A stretch of 64,000 bases of DNA from Diphasiastrum complanatum (taxonomy: Eukaryota > Streptophyta > Lycopodiopsida > Lycopodiales > Lycopodiaceae): the NCBI GenBank assembly GCA_029204225.1, contig CM055101.1:5583246-5647245 (forward strand), read 5' to 3'. Under the pieces are notes generated by a model, which was not told the DNA's origin, did not search any database, and saw only the letters and a program-made list of their open reading frames with translations. Shown here one piece after another: positions 21,885-33,989 of the stretch. Each line of letters starts with the position of its first letter. The first letter of the stretch is position 1. Made by a program: the position numbers and the translations under genes.

Positions 21885-23160
21885 AGTATTGATCCTTTGA
21901 AACCATGCTCGAGCAGATTGCTTCAAGACATAACATGCCCTATGGAGTTTACACATATGATTATGTTTACCCTCGATAATTTAACCTTCGGATTGCACCA
22001 TGTAAATGTCTTCTTTAATAACTCCATTGAGGTATGTTGTTTGTACATCCATTTAATGTATTTCCAAATCTGTTGCAGCAACAAATGATAATAAAAGTCG
22101 AATAGAAGAATGCTTGACTACTGGATTGAAGGTCTCAGTGTAATTGACATTGTATACTTGTAAAAACCCTCTGGTGACAGTTGGGCTTTTCTTTTGTCGA
22201 TGCTTTTGTCTGCTTTGTAATTGACTTTGAAAATCCATCTGCAATCAACTACGTTTCTGTTGGCAAGTAATTCGACAATCATCGATAATTGTCCATGTCT
22301 AGTTTTTTATAAGAGATGAATACTCTTTATCCATAGCTTCTTTCCAGAGATCTGAATCTCGCTAACTAAGTGCCTCTTCGATAGTCATCAGCTCGTGAAC
22401 AAGGTAGGCTGCAGACTCATCGATATACCTGATAGGTGGTCTACTAGCTCTTGATGATCTTTTGGAAAATAGAGGAAGTTGATCATTTTCATCATACTAT
22501 AGTTGCCGAACTGCAACATCATCATCTTTTGATTCACCATTGATTTGTTGTTTGTCAAGCGTAGATGAGCTTGGTCCTTCAAGGGGAATAGTCGACTAAG
22601 GAACTGAAAAGTTCAATATGTCAGGAGAATCTGACAGGTTGGCTAGATGGGCTGTGTCTTTTCCCTTGAGGTTTTGGAACTGATCTTCAATGAAGATGAC
22701 ATCCCGGCTAGTGAATATCTTCGACTCGATGGGATTGTAGGATTGTAGTTGATGAAAATACATTTGATACTCTAGAAGTCGAGCTTCTTCCTGAGATCTT
22801 GAAGAATCTGCGCATAAGCAGTACATCCAAAACTTGTAAGTTTGATAAAGAAGGTTTGGTATCTGTCCAAACTTCGAATGATGTTTTGTTTGAGAGACCT
22901 TCAGTAGGACATCTTTTCTGAATATAGGTTGTTGTTGAAACAGCTTCAGCCAAGAAGGACTTTGGAAGTGTCACATGTGATAACATGCACTTTGCCAATT
23001 CAACTAAGGTCCTGTTCTTTCTCTCACCAAAAAATTTGACTGAGGAGGTAATGTATTGTTGCTAAATGTCGTTGTTAAGGCAGTACTCTTTGAATTTGGT
23101 GAAGATATATTCTCCCCCGTTATCTGACCTTAGTGCTTTGATTTGTTTGCAAGTTTAATT
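21885..23160 (-). pseudogene. Copia integrase-RT fragment, minus strand
   Basis: Reading the minus strand from right to left: degraded integrase (GERKNRTLVELAKCMLSH, SNKTSFEVW), the integrase-RT linker, then RT (VTRGFLQVYNVNYTETFNPV, AATDLEIH, CKLHRACYVLKQSARAWFQR). Stops and shifts are present, and gag, protease, RNase H and LTRs are absent. The RT is closest in wording to E2 (AARAWFQRINTF type). Confidence 0.85.
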
Positions 23161-23214
23161 CTTGCATGCTCTTTGACTAATTAGTCGATTAGTAGGAAGG
23201 AGAATAATTTAACA

Positions 23215-25190
23215 ATATGCACATACCAAAAGAAAAAAAAACAAGCTCGACGAAAAGTCGGAGCTAACAGTCATGGTTGGATACTCGAACGGATCACAGA
23301 CCTACCGACTCTATACCCCAACCTCAAAAAAGGTGGTGCTGAGCACAGACATGAAATTCAATGAATCGACCTTTTCTTGAACGAAGGAAGCTAAAGGTCA
23401 TGAAATCTTCACACTGCTACCAATTCAAGAGAGAGATCAAGGATAGATATCGACATAGAATATCAAGCCACAGACTCTAGAGTAGGAAGCTGAAGACCAA
23501 CCAGACGAAAAAAAAAAAAAAAAAAGGACAAACAAACCAGCAATGACAAGTCACACCAAGAAGATCGCAAGAATAAGAAGACAACTTGAATGGTATATCG
23601 ATAACCTACAGTGGAGTGAAAACACAGATGTCGAATATTGCAGCTTCATTGAAGAACCGAAAACATATCGAGAAGCTATCCAAAGTCCAGAAGGAGAATC
23701 TTGGAAATGAGCAATGTCGGAGGAGATCGAGTCGATGAGGCAGAAAGAAGCATGGACATTAGAGCCACTACTCGAAGGAAAGAAAATAGTCAACTACAAA
23801 CGGAGATACAAAAAGAAGCTAAAATCAGATGGATTTATTAGACAATACAAAGCTTGACTTGTCGCTAAAGGCTACACGCAGAGGTATGGCATCGACTACT
23901 TCGATACATACTCACCGATAGTCAAGATGGTGAGCATCTAACTACTCCTCACTTATGCTACACATCACAATCTGAAAATACGTCAGATTGATGTAAAAAC
24001 AACCTTTCTCCATGGAGATCTAGAGGAAAAAATCTTTGTGAAGCAACCTGAAGGATACGAAGACCCTAACAATCGAGAGTATGCATGTCAACTAAATCGA
24101 TGTATCTATGGTCTCAAGCAGGCATCACAAGCTTGGTACAAAAAGCTCGACAGTCTTGTGAAGTCTCTAGACTTCGTTCCTACACAACAAGACTGTAATG
24201 TCGATATAAAAAGAGTAGGAAAAATGTTTGTGATTTTAACCATATTTGTAGATGACTCTCTAATGATAAGAAATTGTCTGATGCTCATAAATGAGACGAA
24301 GAGTCAGATTTTTGCAAATTATGAGATTATAGATCTAGGAGAAGTGATGAAATATTTGGGGTTGCAAATCAAAAGAGACCAAATAAGAGAAATCATGCAT
24401 CTGATTCAGTCAGAATACGCTGAAAAGGTGCAGTTTTGAATGAGTGACTGCAAACTTAAAAGCCACACCAATGATAGCTGGAGCCAGATTATCGAAGCAA
24501 GATTGTCGAAGTACAGATGAAGAGAGATAAAAGATGGAAGATATACCATATCAAAACCTAATCGGTTGTCTGATGTACCTTACAATTTGTACTAGACCTG
24601 ACTTGGCATTCTCTGTCTATGCATTGAGTCAATTCTCTTCTAACCTTGGCATGGCACATTGGCTGATGGCAAAAAGAATATTGCAATATCTAAAAGGCAC
24701 CCAAAATATGGGATTGACCTACAAAGCCGAAACACTACAGTGATGCAAGCTAGGCAAGCTGCAAAGATGATAACAAGTCCATGACAGGTGGATATTCAAT
24801 AGTGTGCAGAGTAGCAATCAGTTGGACATGCAAGAAACAAACACTCATAACTCAATCCTCATGCAAAGCCAAATATGTGGTAGCATCGAAGGTGGCTAAT
24901 GAAGTAATGTGGTTACAAGTGATGTTGGAGGCAATTGCATACAACACAAAGGCCCTTCCATCATGAAGATGGATTCTCAGAGTGCCATTTACTTGGCCCA
25001 GGATCTAGTGTTTCACTCGAAGACCAAGCACATACCTCTGAAATACCATCATATTTGAGACCTTATCTCAAAAAGAGGGTTGAGTGTCAAATACTTAAAA
25101 TTAGAAGACGTGATTGAAGATTTGTTGACAAAGCCATTGGACAAGCCACTGTTTACAAAACATAGAAAATCAATGGAAATTGAATGAGTA
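23215..25190 (+). pseudogene. Copia integrase C-terminus to RNase H fragment (E3 family)
   Basis: It begins in the integrase tail (IPKEKKNKLDEKSELTVMVG), then RT (IFVKQPEGYEDPNNREYACQ, FVDDSLM), the TRPDLAFSVYALSQFSSN block and RNase H (KKQTLITQSSCKAKY). Frameshifts and stops are frequent, and an A-rich tract lies at 23508-23525. The RT catalytic motif is FVDD. It is near-identical in wording to E3 but on the opposite strand, so the two form an inverted pair. Confidence 0.88.
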
Positions 25191-26105
25191 GTTTACCCGA
25201 GAGACAACTAACCAATAGATTAGCATAAACTTCTCTTGTAATGCTTAATTAATCTATCTTGTAATCTCATACATGATGAAACATAACTATAGGTTAGAAT
25301 TTAGAATAGAGAATACATGCAATGCGTGCAATAGCATAGAGATCTGTAGAGAAGCAGATACAACATTGTAAGAGGAACATCAAGCCGCCAACAAGCACGA
25401 CACTGAACGACTCATGCCCATGACTGGTCTCGGGTAGCATGTCCACGCTAAGGATCAGTAGACTAACAACCAAAGTTAATTGTGACTATAAGGAAATTGG
25501 GGCCCTTAAGTGTATAAAGTCATAATTAATGGTTGTAGGTCTAAACTCGTGATGGTGGATTGATATGGATCTATCAGTGAGTCATTGAGGAACTGGATGA
25601 TGTGGCCTAGATAGGCTGTAGAGGTGTCTAGTGAGGTGTCACAATGCACTAGTAGTGGTGCGTGGGCCTTGGAGGGTATAAGTATAACTATTGGGCTCTC
25701 ACTAGTGTATTCTTGATTGTGAGACTAGTAGCCGTATGTTGTTGGTGTGATGCCTCAATCCTCTTTGAGATTGATCCGTAGCTTGTTGGGGGCTAGATCC
25801 GTTCGATCTAGTAGGGTTGGTTGGGTTGGTTTGTCCACCATCTGTACCCTCTGTGGTTGCTTGTTTTGGCATGCTTAGAATAAGATCCTTGGTTTAGGAC
25901 CTTATAGAACAACTAACTCAAACAAATCAAAATACAAAATACTTTTTGTTCTTCCAACTTTAATTGTTGTGCTGCATTTCTTATTGTCTGATTGATTTTT
26001 GCAGTGTATGTGATCTGTAGTTGAGTATCTAGATCTTGCTAATCCAACGTGCTCTTGTAGCGCTTTTGCACATTGCAATTCAAAACTTATTAGATAGTAT
26101 AATGA
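25191..26105. other. Unassigned, possibly LTR-derived
   Basis: No protein motif. The position directly after a copia RNase H suggests the 3' LTR of that fragment, but I could not define terminal repeats. Confidence 0.35.
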
Positions 26106-26127
26106 GCTGTGTGGTGTACCGAAGGAG

Positions 26128-26580
26128 GTGTATCAACACACTATTGATGTCACCATTGATGCCAAACCAATTTGTCAACACTGTTACTATATGAATCCAA
26201 AAAATGCGGATCAAATTCAAGCAGAATTCGAAAAATTGGTTAAAGTGGGGTTTATATATGCCATCGATTATACTCCTTGGTTAATCCCAATCATTATCCT
26301 CATCACCCGCTTCAAACTAAGGAAGTTCCTAGAAGACCCGCATCTCCTACTGAGCAAAATTAAAATGGGACAACGAGAAAGGGTCCGGGACTACATCGAA
26401 CGGGTCAAACATCTACGATCCGAGTGCAACATGGCCTTGAGTCCTGATCATGTGGTTTCTATCTGGGTTACCACGAAGCATTAGAAGAGAGCTTAAGCAC
26501 TAGGAGTAGTACGCTATATTGCAGGAAGCTAACTCCTTTCCACATGGCTTTTTCCTTGACCGGTTGGTTGAAGAACTAGT
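26128..26580 (+). pseudogene. Gypsy RT start fused to a gypsy Gag segment
   Basis: A 118-aa open frame starts with the N-terminal gypsy RT block (HTIDVTIDAKPICQHCYYMN, then FEKLVKVGFIYAIDYTPW). At about residue 62 it switches to a Gag block (FLEDPHLLLSKIKMGQRERV, DYIERVKHLRSECN). Gag normally precedes RT, so this is a rearranged junction. Gag-like sequence continues in other frames to the left flank of E3 (26584). Confidence 0.75.
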
Positions 26581-26589
26581 CTTGGGATG

Positions 26590-27393
26590 TGTCGCAAAAG
26601 CGAAACTGTTTCTTTTTCATTTTCGTTTTCGTATTCACAAACGATTTTGTGTCTTCGAATTTTCTTTTTTGCGGAAGCTTCATAGGAACCTAGACACGCG
26701 ACTGCACATCACAGAACACACTCTATTCTAGCTATCAAGATAAACGATGCAAGACAAGGAGATGCACGAAAATAGAGCAACTGTATTATGAGTTTAATTT
26801 TTAAAGCAAGACCGTCGGTGTCTCTCTCATTGGCGGAATGACACTCTGCTCTTTTCATTGTGTTCTGCTCGTTGGCTGACTTTCATGCACAGCTCTTTCA
26901 TTTCTAGTATTTTTCTTTTTTGCTCTACTCGCTACGTCTCTCTTTGTCACTTATAGAAATTCTATCTATTCTCTTCTGTATTTATGATCCAAAAATGATA
27001 GTTTTATATCTCCTCTGTGTGGAGTTTACAAGATAGCTAAACGCATAATCACAAGACTAGTTAAGGCTAATTAACTAATCAGTTACTCTCCGTTGTTGCC
27101 ACTCATTTCAATTGGGTGTGAAGTCTACAACTCCAAGCCCGTTGAGCTACCAGTTGGCAGCGCGAAAGATTTCCCTTCGTTTATTTCGTTTCCTTCGTTT
27201 GCTTTCATTTCTTTCGTATCTTCTCATTTTGCGTCCCTTTGCGGTTTGCGGTCTTGGAGGTATGTTTACGATTCGCGAATGATTCACGAATCGTTTGTCT
27301 TTTGAGTCAAGAGACGCTGACTTTCGCGAATCGTTCGACCTTCAATTCGTGTTCGTGTTGCGGCAAAGTTGCAAGAGTTTACCATTTCTGACA
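26590..27393 (-). repeat. E3 3' LTR
   Basis: Left LTR, 804 bp, TGTCGCAAAAGCG to TTTCTGACA on plus. It contains two TTCGCGAA palindromes (27272-27279, 27323-27330). Confidence 0.94.
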
Positions 27394-27405
27394 CTCCCTC
27401 TTGAA
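27394..27405 (-). other. E3 polypurine tract
   Basis: On the minus strand the sequence before the 3' LTR is TTCAAGAGGGAG, very like the E1 tract. Confidence 0.85.
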
Positions 27406-27868
27406 CCTTGCAGCTTTGCACGTTTAATCCAATTGCCTTTCTTTGCCTGGCAAAGAGTAGCTTGTCGAGCAGATCTGCAATCATGTCTTCTGAATTTATA
27501 TATTGGACCTGGAGCTCTCCTTTCGAGATTAAATCTCGAATGTGATGGTACTTCAGAGGTATGTGTTTTGTCTTTGAATGGAAGACAGGATCCTGGGACA
27601 AATAGATGGCACTCTGAGAGTCCATCATCATCATGCATGGCCCTTCTTGTGGTATCCCGATTGCTTCCAGCATCGTCTGCAGCCACACTACCTCGTTCGC
27701 CACCTTTGAAGATGCGACGTATTCAACTTTGCATGAGGATTGAGCCACCAAGGTTTGTTTTTTGCATATGCAGCTGATTGTAGCTCCGCACGCTATGGTA
27801 CATCCTCCAGTTATGGACTTGTTGTCATCTTTGCAGCTTGCCCAGTTCGCATCACTGTAGTGGTGCAA
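27406..27868 (-). pseudogene. E3 RNase H
   Basis: Open minus-strand frame with HHYSDANWASCKDDNKS, KKQTLVAQSSCKVEYVA, MDSQSAIYLSQDPVFHSKTK and DMIADLLDK. The catalytic glutamate of the usual STEAEY block is retained only as VEYVA context. The end runs into the LTR. Confidence 0.88.
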
Positions 27869-27874
27869 CTCAAA

Positions 27875-28911
27875 TCATTTTTTTTTGTTTTCAGCTCTGT
27901 AGGTTAATACCATACTCTGGGTACCCTTCAGATACTGTAGGATTCGTTTTTCCATTTGCCAATGTGCCATGTCAGGATTGGAAGAGAATTGGCTCAAGGT
28001 GTAAACAGAGAAAGCTAGATCGGGTCTGGTACAAATTGTGAGGTACATCAGACTACTGATTAAGTTCTGGTAGGGTATACCTACCATCTTCTGTTCTTAC
28101 TCTTTTGTTTTTGGGCAATCCTGCTTCGTGAGCTTGGCTCCAACTATCATTGGTGTGGCCTTTTCTTTGCAATCCATCACGTGGTACTGCTTGAGCACCT
28201 TTCTAGCGTATTCTGACTGACTCAAGTACATTTCGCCCTTTGTTCAATCTCCTCCGATCTCCAGCCCGAGGTATTTTGTTACTTCTCCAAGATCTGTGAT
28301 TTCGTAGCTTTCAAAAATCTGACTCTTCATGTATTTGATCAGCATCAAGGAATTTCCTATCATTAGGGAATCATCCAGAAGATTGTCAGTATCACAAAAT
28401 CTTTTCCTACTCTTTTTATGTAGACATTATAGTCTAGTTGTGTAGGAATGAGGTCTAGAGACTTCAAAAGACCATCGAGCTTCCTGTACCAAGCTCGTGA
28501 TGCCTGTTTTAGACCATAGATGCATCTCTACAACTGACAGACATATTGTCGATTGTTGAGGTCTTCAAAACCTTTAGGCTGTTTCATGAAGATTTTCTCC
28601 TCTAGATCTCTGTGAAGAAAGGTTGTTTTCACATCAATCTGGTGAATTTCCAGATTGTGTTGTGTGGCATATGCAAGGAGTAGTCTTACGCTTGTCATCT
28701 TGACCATCAACAAATATGTGTCAAAATAATCAACACCATCTCTCTGCGTGTAGCCCTTTGCAACAAGCCTTGCCTTGTAGCGGCCAATGGTGCCATCTGA
28801 TTTCATCTTTTTCTTGTACACCCACTTGCAGTCGACTATTTTTCTGTTTTTTGGCAGTGGCTCTAATGTCCATGCCTTGTTTCGCCTCATCGACTTGATC
28901 TCCTCTGACAT
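27875..28911 (-). pseudogene. E3 reverse transcriptase
   Basis: The N-terminal part (28528-28911) reads NKAWTLEPLPKNRKIVDCKW, RYKARLVAKGYTQRDGVDYF and IHQIDVKTTFLHRDLEEKIF. The middle is frameshifted. The C-terminal part (27875-28087) reads PYQNLISSLMYLTICTRPDL. The NAFLxG motif is altered to TTFLHRD. Confidence 0.88.
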
Positions 28912-29179
28912 TGCCTACTTCCAGAATTCTCCCTCTGGACTCTGGATAGCTTTTTGGTTTGTTGCTGGCTCTTCAGTGAAGCTGCAATACTCGAACTGCT
29001 TGTTTTCACTCCATTGAAGATTATCAGAGTAGCGGTCTGGAGGTCTTCTTTGTCTTGTTGACCTTCTAGTCTCGTTTCGTTGCATCTCAAACATGTTTTG
29101 TTCATGGGATTGATCATTTGCTTCCTGCTACCCTAGAGTCTACGGCTCTGCATTCTGATTTGATGTCTATCCTCGATTT

Positions 29180-29964
29180 TTCTCTTGAATGGGCAATAGT
29201 GTGAAGATCTCATGGTCTCTTTCGTCTTTTAGTCCAGGGAATGTGTACTCATCAAACTTCACATCTCTGCTCGAAAAAACTTTCTTCGTGGTTGGATCGT
29301 AGAGCCTGTACGCTTGTGTTCCGTTCGAGTTGTCGACCATGATTGTTTGCTCTAATTTGTCATCGAGCTTGCGTCATTTTTCTTTTGGAATGTGCTTATA
29401 TGCTGCACATCCAAACACACGTAGGTATGATAGATCAGGATTTCTACCTGTCCACATTTCGTACAGCATCTTGTTGTCCAACGTTGTCGTTGTTGATGTG
29501 TTCTGTAGGTGTACAGCTGCAACTATTGGCTCAGCCCAGAATTGACCTGGCAACTGAACCTGTGCCATCATGCATCTGGCTCCTTCGACTAGTATTCTGT
29601 TTCTTCTATCTGCAACACCATTGTATTCTAGTGTGTATGCAGGAGTGAACTGGTGTTCAATCTCCTGTTCTTCGCAGAATCTTGAGAATTCTTTGCTTTT
29701 GTATTCACCTCCATTGTTAGATCTAAGGATCTGTATCTTTTTCAAGGTGTGTTGCTCTGCAAATGCCACAAACTTCTTGAAGGAATCAAACACTTTGGAT
29801 TTCTTCTTTAAGTAGTAGATCGTGGTCATCCGGCTACAATCATCTATGAACGTCAAAAAATACCTCGAACCTGAGAGCAAATCCATCTTTATCGGTCCAC
29901 AGACATCAGAGTGGACAAGCTCAAGAACTTCCTTGGCTCTTCTGCCCTCATGTGTGAATGGATT
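29180..29964 (-). pseudogene. E3 integrase
   Basis: The minus strand shows VHSDVCGPIKMDL, FLTFIDDCSRMTTIYYLKKK, RSNNGGEYKSKEF and NGVADRRNRILVEGA. Two of three catalytic residues are changed (D to N in RSNNGGEY, E to D in GVADRRN), so the enzyme should be inactive. It ends GCAAYKHIPKEK, then is shifted. Confidence 0.88.
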
Positions 29965-30444
29965 TCAATGTTGCTTGCCTTTTTTACAGGCTTCGCAAAA
30001 CTCAATTTTGGGCCTTGAAATCTTGAGACCTGTGACTACGTCTTTTCTGCTCATGTCATACAGGCTTCGCATGTTCAGATGATACATTCTCCTATGCCAG
30101 AGCTGATCTTCATTTTCTAATGTATTTAATATGCTATCAGAGTTGCTGATTTTCTGGGCCTGGTAGAGGTTTCCTTCTCTGCATCCGACCGTCAGCAAAT
30201 TGTTTGTCATTTTCTTGATCATGCGGCATGTGTTGTCGTCGAACAAAACTCGAATGCCAAGATCTGTCATCTTTGAGACAGATAGCAGATCTTTTCTGAG
30301 TGAGGGCACATAGAGTGCTCTTGGCAGCTTTGCTTGGCCTGACAGTGTTTGCAACTGTAGAGTGCTGATGCCTTTGACATCGTGTCTGCTCTCATCACCT
30401 AGAATCACTACTCTGTTATTTTCAAGCTCTCTGAAGTCGATCAA
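29965..30444 (-). pseudogene. E3 protease end and GAG-pre-integrase
   Basis: An open frame of 159 aa reads NNRVVILGDESRHDVKGIST, then PRALYVPSLRKDLLSVSKM, LWHRRMYHLNMRSL and FCEACKKGKQH. This is the usual copia order of protease C-terminus and zinc finger. The protease active-site DSGA is not in this open part. Confidence 0.85.
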
Positions 30445-30459
30445 GATCTTCTTGTTGAC

Positions 30460-31117
30460 TCAAGGACTTCATCTTCTCGAATCTTGGCTTGTTCTTGTTT
30501 TTCTTCTTTTCTTTCGTGAAGAGAGCCTTGTCTTGATCATTGCTTCCCTCTCCTTCGTCTCTCATCAGCGACAAGACTGACTGCTTTGTCGAATGTCATA
30601 TCTGGTAGACTCAGTATGAGCATTCTCAGCGGCTGATAGGACGTCGGTAGAGATTTCATGAAGTACATTAGCTGCTGTGGTGCTGGGACCTGGTGCTCAT
30701 GTCCTGATGCAACGAGCTGAGAGAAGATCGTTTTGATCTTCTCAACGTGCTAATCCAACTGGTTGCCATCTCATCGTATGGATTGCAGTTGATTGTGAAG
30801 GTGCATGACTGAAGCTGCAGTCCTCACTTCATATTTCTGCTTTAATCTTTCCCATGCTACATGGCTGCTTTCGCAGTCTTTAATCTGCATGAGTAGATTT
30901 TCATTTATGGATGAAATGATGATCGCCATTGCACGCTCATCTTTTCTGATCCATTCAGTTCTCCTCGGGTCTCCCTCTGGAGGCTGCACCTCTGAGAGTT
31001 TGGTCATCAACCAGATGCCTTTGCCCTTCAGAAGTGTTTTGATTTTGAATTTTCAGATTCTGTAATTTGCGCCACCAAGAGACTGATTTCTACTCTTGTC
31101 TGGATTATTGTAGTCAT
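30460..31117 (-). pseudogene. E3 gag
   Basis: The minus-strand gag ATG is at 31117. Frameshifts in the first 60 codons break the conserved GGANYRIWKFKIKTLLKGKG block. The open part (30771-31010) reads MTKLSEVQPPEGDPRRTEW, then AMAIIISSINENLLMQIKD and HVAWERLKQKYE, which is typical UBN2-type Gag. Confidence 0.85.
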
Positions 31118-31169
31118 ATTGTGTTGTCTAGAAAATCACTGCTTAAATATCAGTGGTGATAACCTGTGT

Positions 31170-31181
31170 GCTCTGATACCA
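31170..31181 (-). other. E3 primer-binding site
   Basis: GCTCTGATACCA on plus (TGGTATCAGAGC on minus), directly next to the right LTR. Confidence 0.95.
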
Positions 31182-31988
31182 TGTCACAAAAGCGAAACCG
31201 TTTCTTTTTCGTTTTCATTTTGTATTCGCGAACGATTTTGTGTCTTTGAATTTTCTTTTTCGCGGAAGCTTCACAGGAACCTAGACACGTGACTGCACAT
31301 CACAGAACACATTCTATTCTAGCTATCAAGACAAACGATATAAGACAAGGAGATTCACAAAAATAGAGCAACTGTATTATGAGTTTAATTTTTAGAGCGA
31401 GATTGTCAGTGTCTCGCTCGTTGGCGGAATGACACTCTGCTCTTTTCACTATATTCTGCTCGTTGGCAGACTTTCATGCACAACTCTTTTGTTTCTAGTA
31501 TTTAACTTCTCTACCCGCTACGTCTCTCTCTGTCCCTTACAGAAATTTTGTCTATTCTCTTTTGTATTTATGATCCAGAAAGGATAGTTTTATATCTCCA
31601 CTGTGTGGTGTTTACAAGATAACTAAACGCAGAATCACAAGACTAGTAAAGGCTAATTAACTAATCAGTTACTCTCCATTGTTGCCACTTGTTTTAGCTG
31701 GGCATGAAGTCTACGACTCCAAGCCCATTGAACTGCCAACTGGCAGCGCGAAAGATTTCCCTTCGTTTGTTTCATTTCCTTCGTTTGCTTTCATTCTTTT
31801 TGTTTCTTTCGTATCTTTTTGTTTTGCGTCCCTTTGCGGTTTGCGGTCTTGGAGGTATGTTTACAATTCGCGAATGTTTTGCGAATCGTTCGTCCTTCGA
31901 GTCAAGAGACGTTGACTTTCGTGAATCGTTCGACCTTCGATTCGTGTTCGTGTTGTGGCAAAGTTACAGGAGTTCACCATTTTTGACA
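31182..31988 (-). repeat. E3 5' LTR
   Basis: Right LTR, 807 bp, TGTCACAAAAGCG to TTTTTGACA on plus. It contains a TTCGCGAA palindrome at 31867-31874. Confidence 0.94.
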
Positions 31989-31993
31989 GGATG

Positions 31994-32383
31994 AAGCTAC
32001 CAATGACATAGAAAACAGTTTTAATTTCTCCTTGAAAGTTTGTTCACTTTAGATTTTGCACACTTGTTCATAGATCTGGATGAATTTGATAGGATCTATT
32101 AATCCATCGTATTTCACGAATCACAAGAGTGGCAGATTAGCCACGACCTAGAGTGCATCTACTGATGTCATGATATCAGATCAGATATTTGTACTTTCTG
32201 GTACTTGCATGATCTTGCTGATCCTTTTTGGAATGTGAGGGTTGAAAAAGATGTCACGATGATTTTCGTGTCGCTTCGAATCATTTGACTTTCACGTCGT
32301 TTGACTTTCTCTCCCCGTACCGCTAAAAATTCTTTTTATTTCGTGTTCGCAAACATTATTGTCAGAGCAAGGGCTGAAAGCTA
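31994..32383. other. Flank of E3: gypsy remnant and short LTR piece
   Basis: The first part may continue the gypsy Gag remnant left of E3. From about 32250, TGTCACGATGATTTTCGTGTCG resembles the E3-type LTR start and adjoins the next copia fragment. No ORF is recognised. Confidence 0.4.
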
Positions 32384-33260
32384 TCAAAGCTTTGTTAATA
32401 GAAACGTTTGTTTCTTTAGCTCCCTCTCCAAGCATGATAGCTTGACTACTCCAAGATTGCTCCTTTGTCTCTCAAAAAGTCCTTTGTCTAGGACTTTTGT
32501 GAAAATGTCAACAACCATGTCTTTCGTTCTAATGAAAGTGGTCTGCAACATCTTCTTCTCAATCAGATCCCTGATCAAGTGGTACTTGATCGCGATGTGT
32601 TTTGTTCTTGAGTGGAACACAAGATCTTTTGTTAGATGTATTGCAGATGTGTTATCCATCTACAAGACCATATGCTCGTTTCTGTTTCACCATGTGTTAT
32701 CCATGTGTGGTACTTGATCGCGATGTGTTTCGTTCTCTTGCATCACTGTATGAAAGCATCTTGAACCCTGCTATAATTTCTCATTAATTGAAGATATTGC
32801 AAAATTCATTTTATAATTTTCCAATGTATCGAGACCGGATTCGTGCAGAATTGGCTCATCCTGAACACTACATAAGCAATGTCAGGGCGTGTGTTGTCTG
32901 CAAGGTACATCAGCGAACCTATCAGCTTCCTGTAAGGTGTGAGCTGCATTTGCTCTCTCTCTTCTTTAGTCCTCGGACAATCATCGTTTGTCAGCACCGT
33001 TCCTACGAGCATTGGAGTAATTGCTCCTTTGCAATTCAACATCCCAAAATCCTCTAGGACTTTCTGGGTGTATCTAGACTGGTGAAGATACAGCTTACCT
33101 TAGTCCTTTTCAATTTGCAAGCCGAGGTAACACCTGGCTTCTCCCAGATTCACAATCTCGAAATGTTTTGAGATGTCTTCCTTCACTTCAGCAATCAACA
33201 TCTCGCTCTTGCAGAGTATCAGAGTGTCGTCCACATATACAAACTGCAATATGTTTGAGC
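32384..33260 (-). pseudogene. Copia RT-RNase H fragment, minus strand
   Basis: Minus-strand reading: a YVDDTLIL-type catalytic motif near 33225 (shifted frame), PYRKLIGSLMYLADNTRPDI, then RNase H MDNTSAIHLTKDLVFHSRTK and DMVVDIFTKVLDKG. It is a different lineage from E1 and E3. Integrase and gag are missing; at 33260 it joins leader-like sequence. Confidence 0.85.
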
Positions 33261-33977
33261 TTGTTCCAATCAGACTTAATGTTGCTGCTCTCTTTCACTA
33301 TAGGTATTTTCAAGGATGTACTACCTACCTTCCTATGTGAAAAACTTGCAACTGTATTTGAGATGGATCTCAAGTATTCCTCAAAACAAGATTATCTAGA
33401 TCAGACACACAAAGTGGATTGAGACACTTTGGCAAGTTTGAATCCTACTTTTGGCACATGTGAAATGCTTCAAAAGAAATACTATTGATACATAGAAGGC
33501 TCAAAGGGTGTTCAATTACTTCAAACTTAGTCTTGGTCTTCAGTTTCTTGTGTAGGATGCTCAAAACAATGGACTTAGAACAAAGCAAGGTCGAATCAAA
33601 TCAAAATGTGGTCACTCAGATTTTGGACCTCTCCGTACCCTGTTTAAGAGCTTATAACTCTTGATAGACACATCAGATTGATTTGGGTTCAATTTCTATG
33701 GAAAGTACTCTTCATAAGCTTTCCATCAAGCTATTAGACCACTATCTTTGGACCAAATAGCAAGGAGATAAAGGGGACTGAAGATCACTACTTTTCACAC
33801 ATGAAGAATATCAGATTCTGTACAGTCACTTTTCAGACTTGAAGATTCAGTTCCAATCCGATTTGATCCAAACACACTTCAGAGAAAGGAGAGAAAAAGT
33901 GTATAACTACTTTTTTGCTTGATTTAGCTCTCAAATTCTTGTACAATCAGAGATGCTAGCATGCAAAGCTCAATTTG
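33261..33977 (-). other. Leader of a minus-strand copia 5' end
   Basis: No recognised ORF, except that 33270-33370 may still be RT sequence. It lies between a PBS on its right and RT sequence on its left, so an internal deletion probably removed gag to integrase. Confidence 0.45.
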
Positions 33978-33989
33978 GCTCTGATACCA
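33978..33989 (-). other. Primer-binding site of a minus-strand copia
   Basis: GCTCTGATACCA on plus, directly followed by TGACAAAATTTCC, the end of an LTR. Confidence 0.9.

Larger units (their letters stand above)
26590..31988 (-). mobile_element. E3: full-length, decayed Ty1-copia element on minus strand
   Basis: A 5399-bp element with LTRs of 804 bp (left) and 807 bp (right), both bounded by TGTC and GACA on plus. The TSD GGATG is perfect (26585-26589 and 31989-31993). PBS and polypurine tract are in the right places for minus-strand transcription. The polyprotein is broken by shifts and stops, and the LTRs differ visibly at many positions, so it is an old copy. Confidence 0.95.

Noticed and set aside
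27295-27777. 160-aa plus-strand ORF
   Set aside because: Shadow of the E3 RNase H frame and its LTR on the minus strand.
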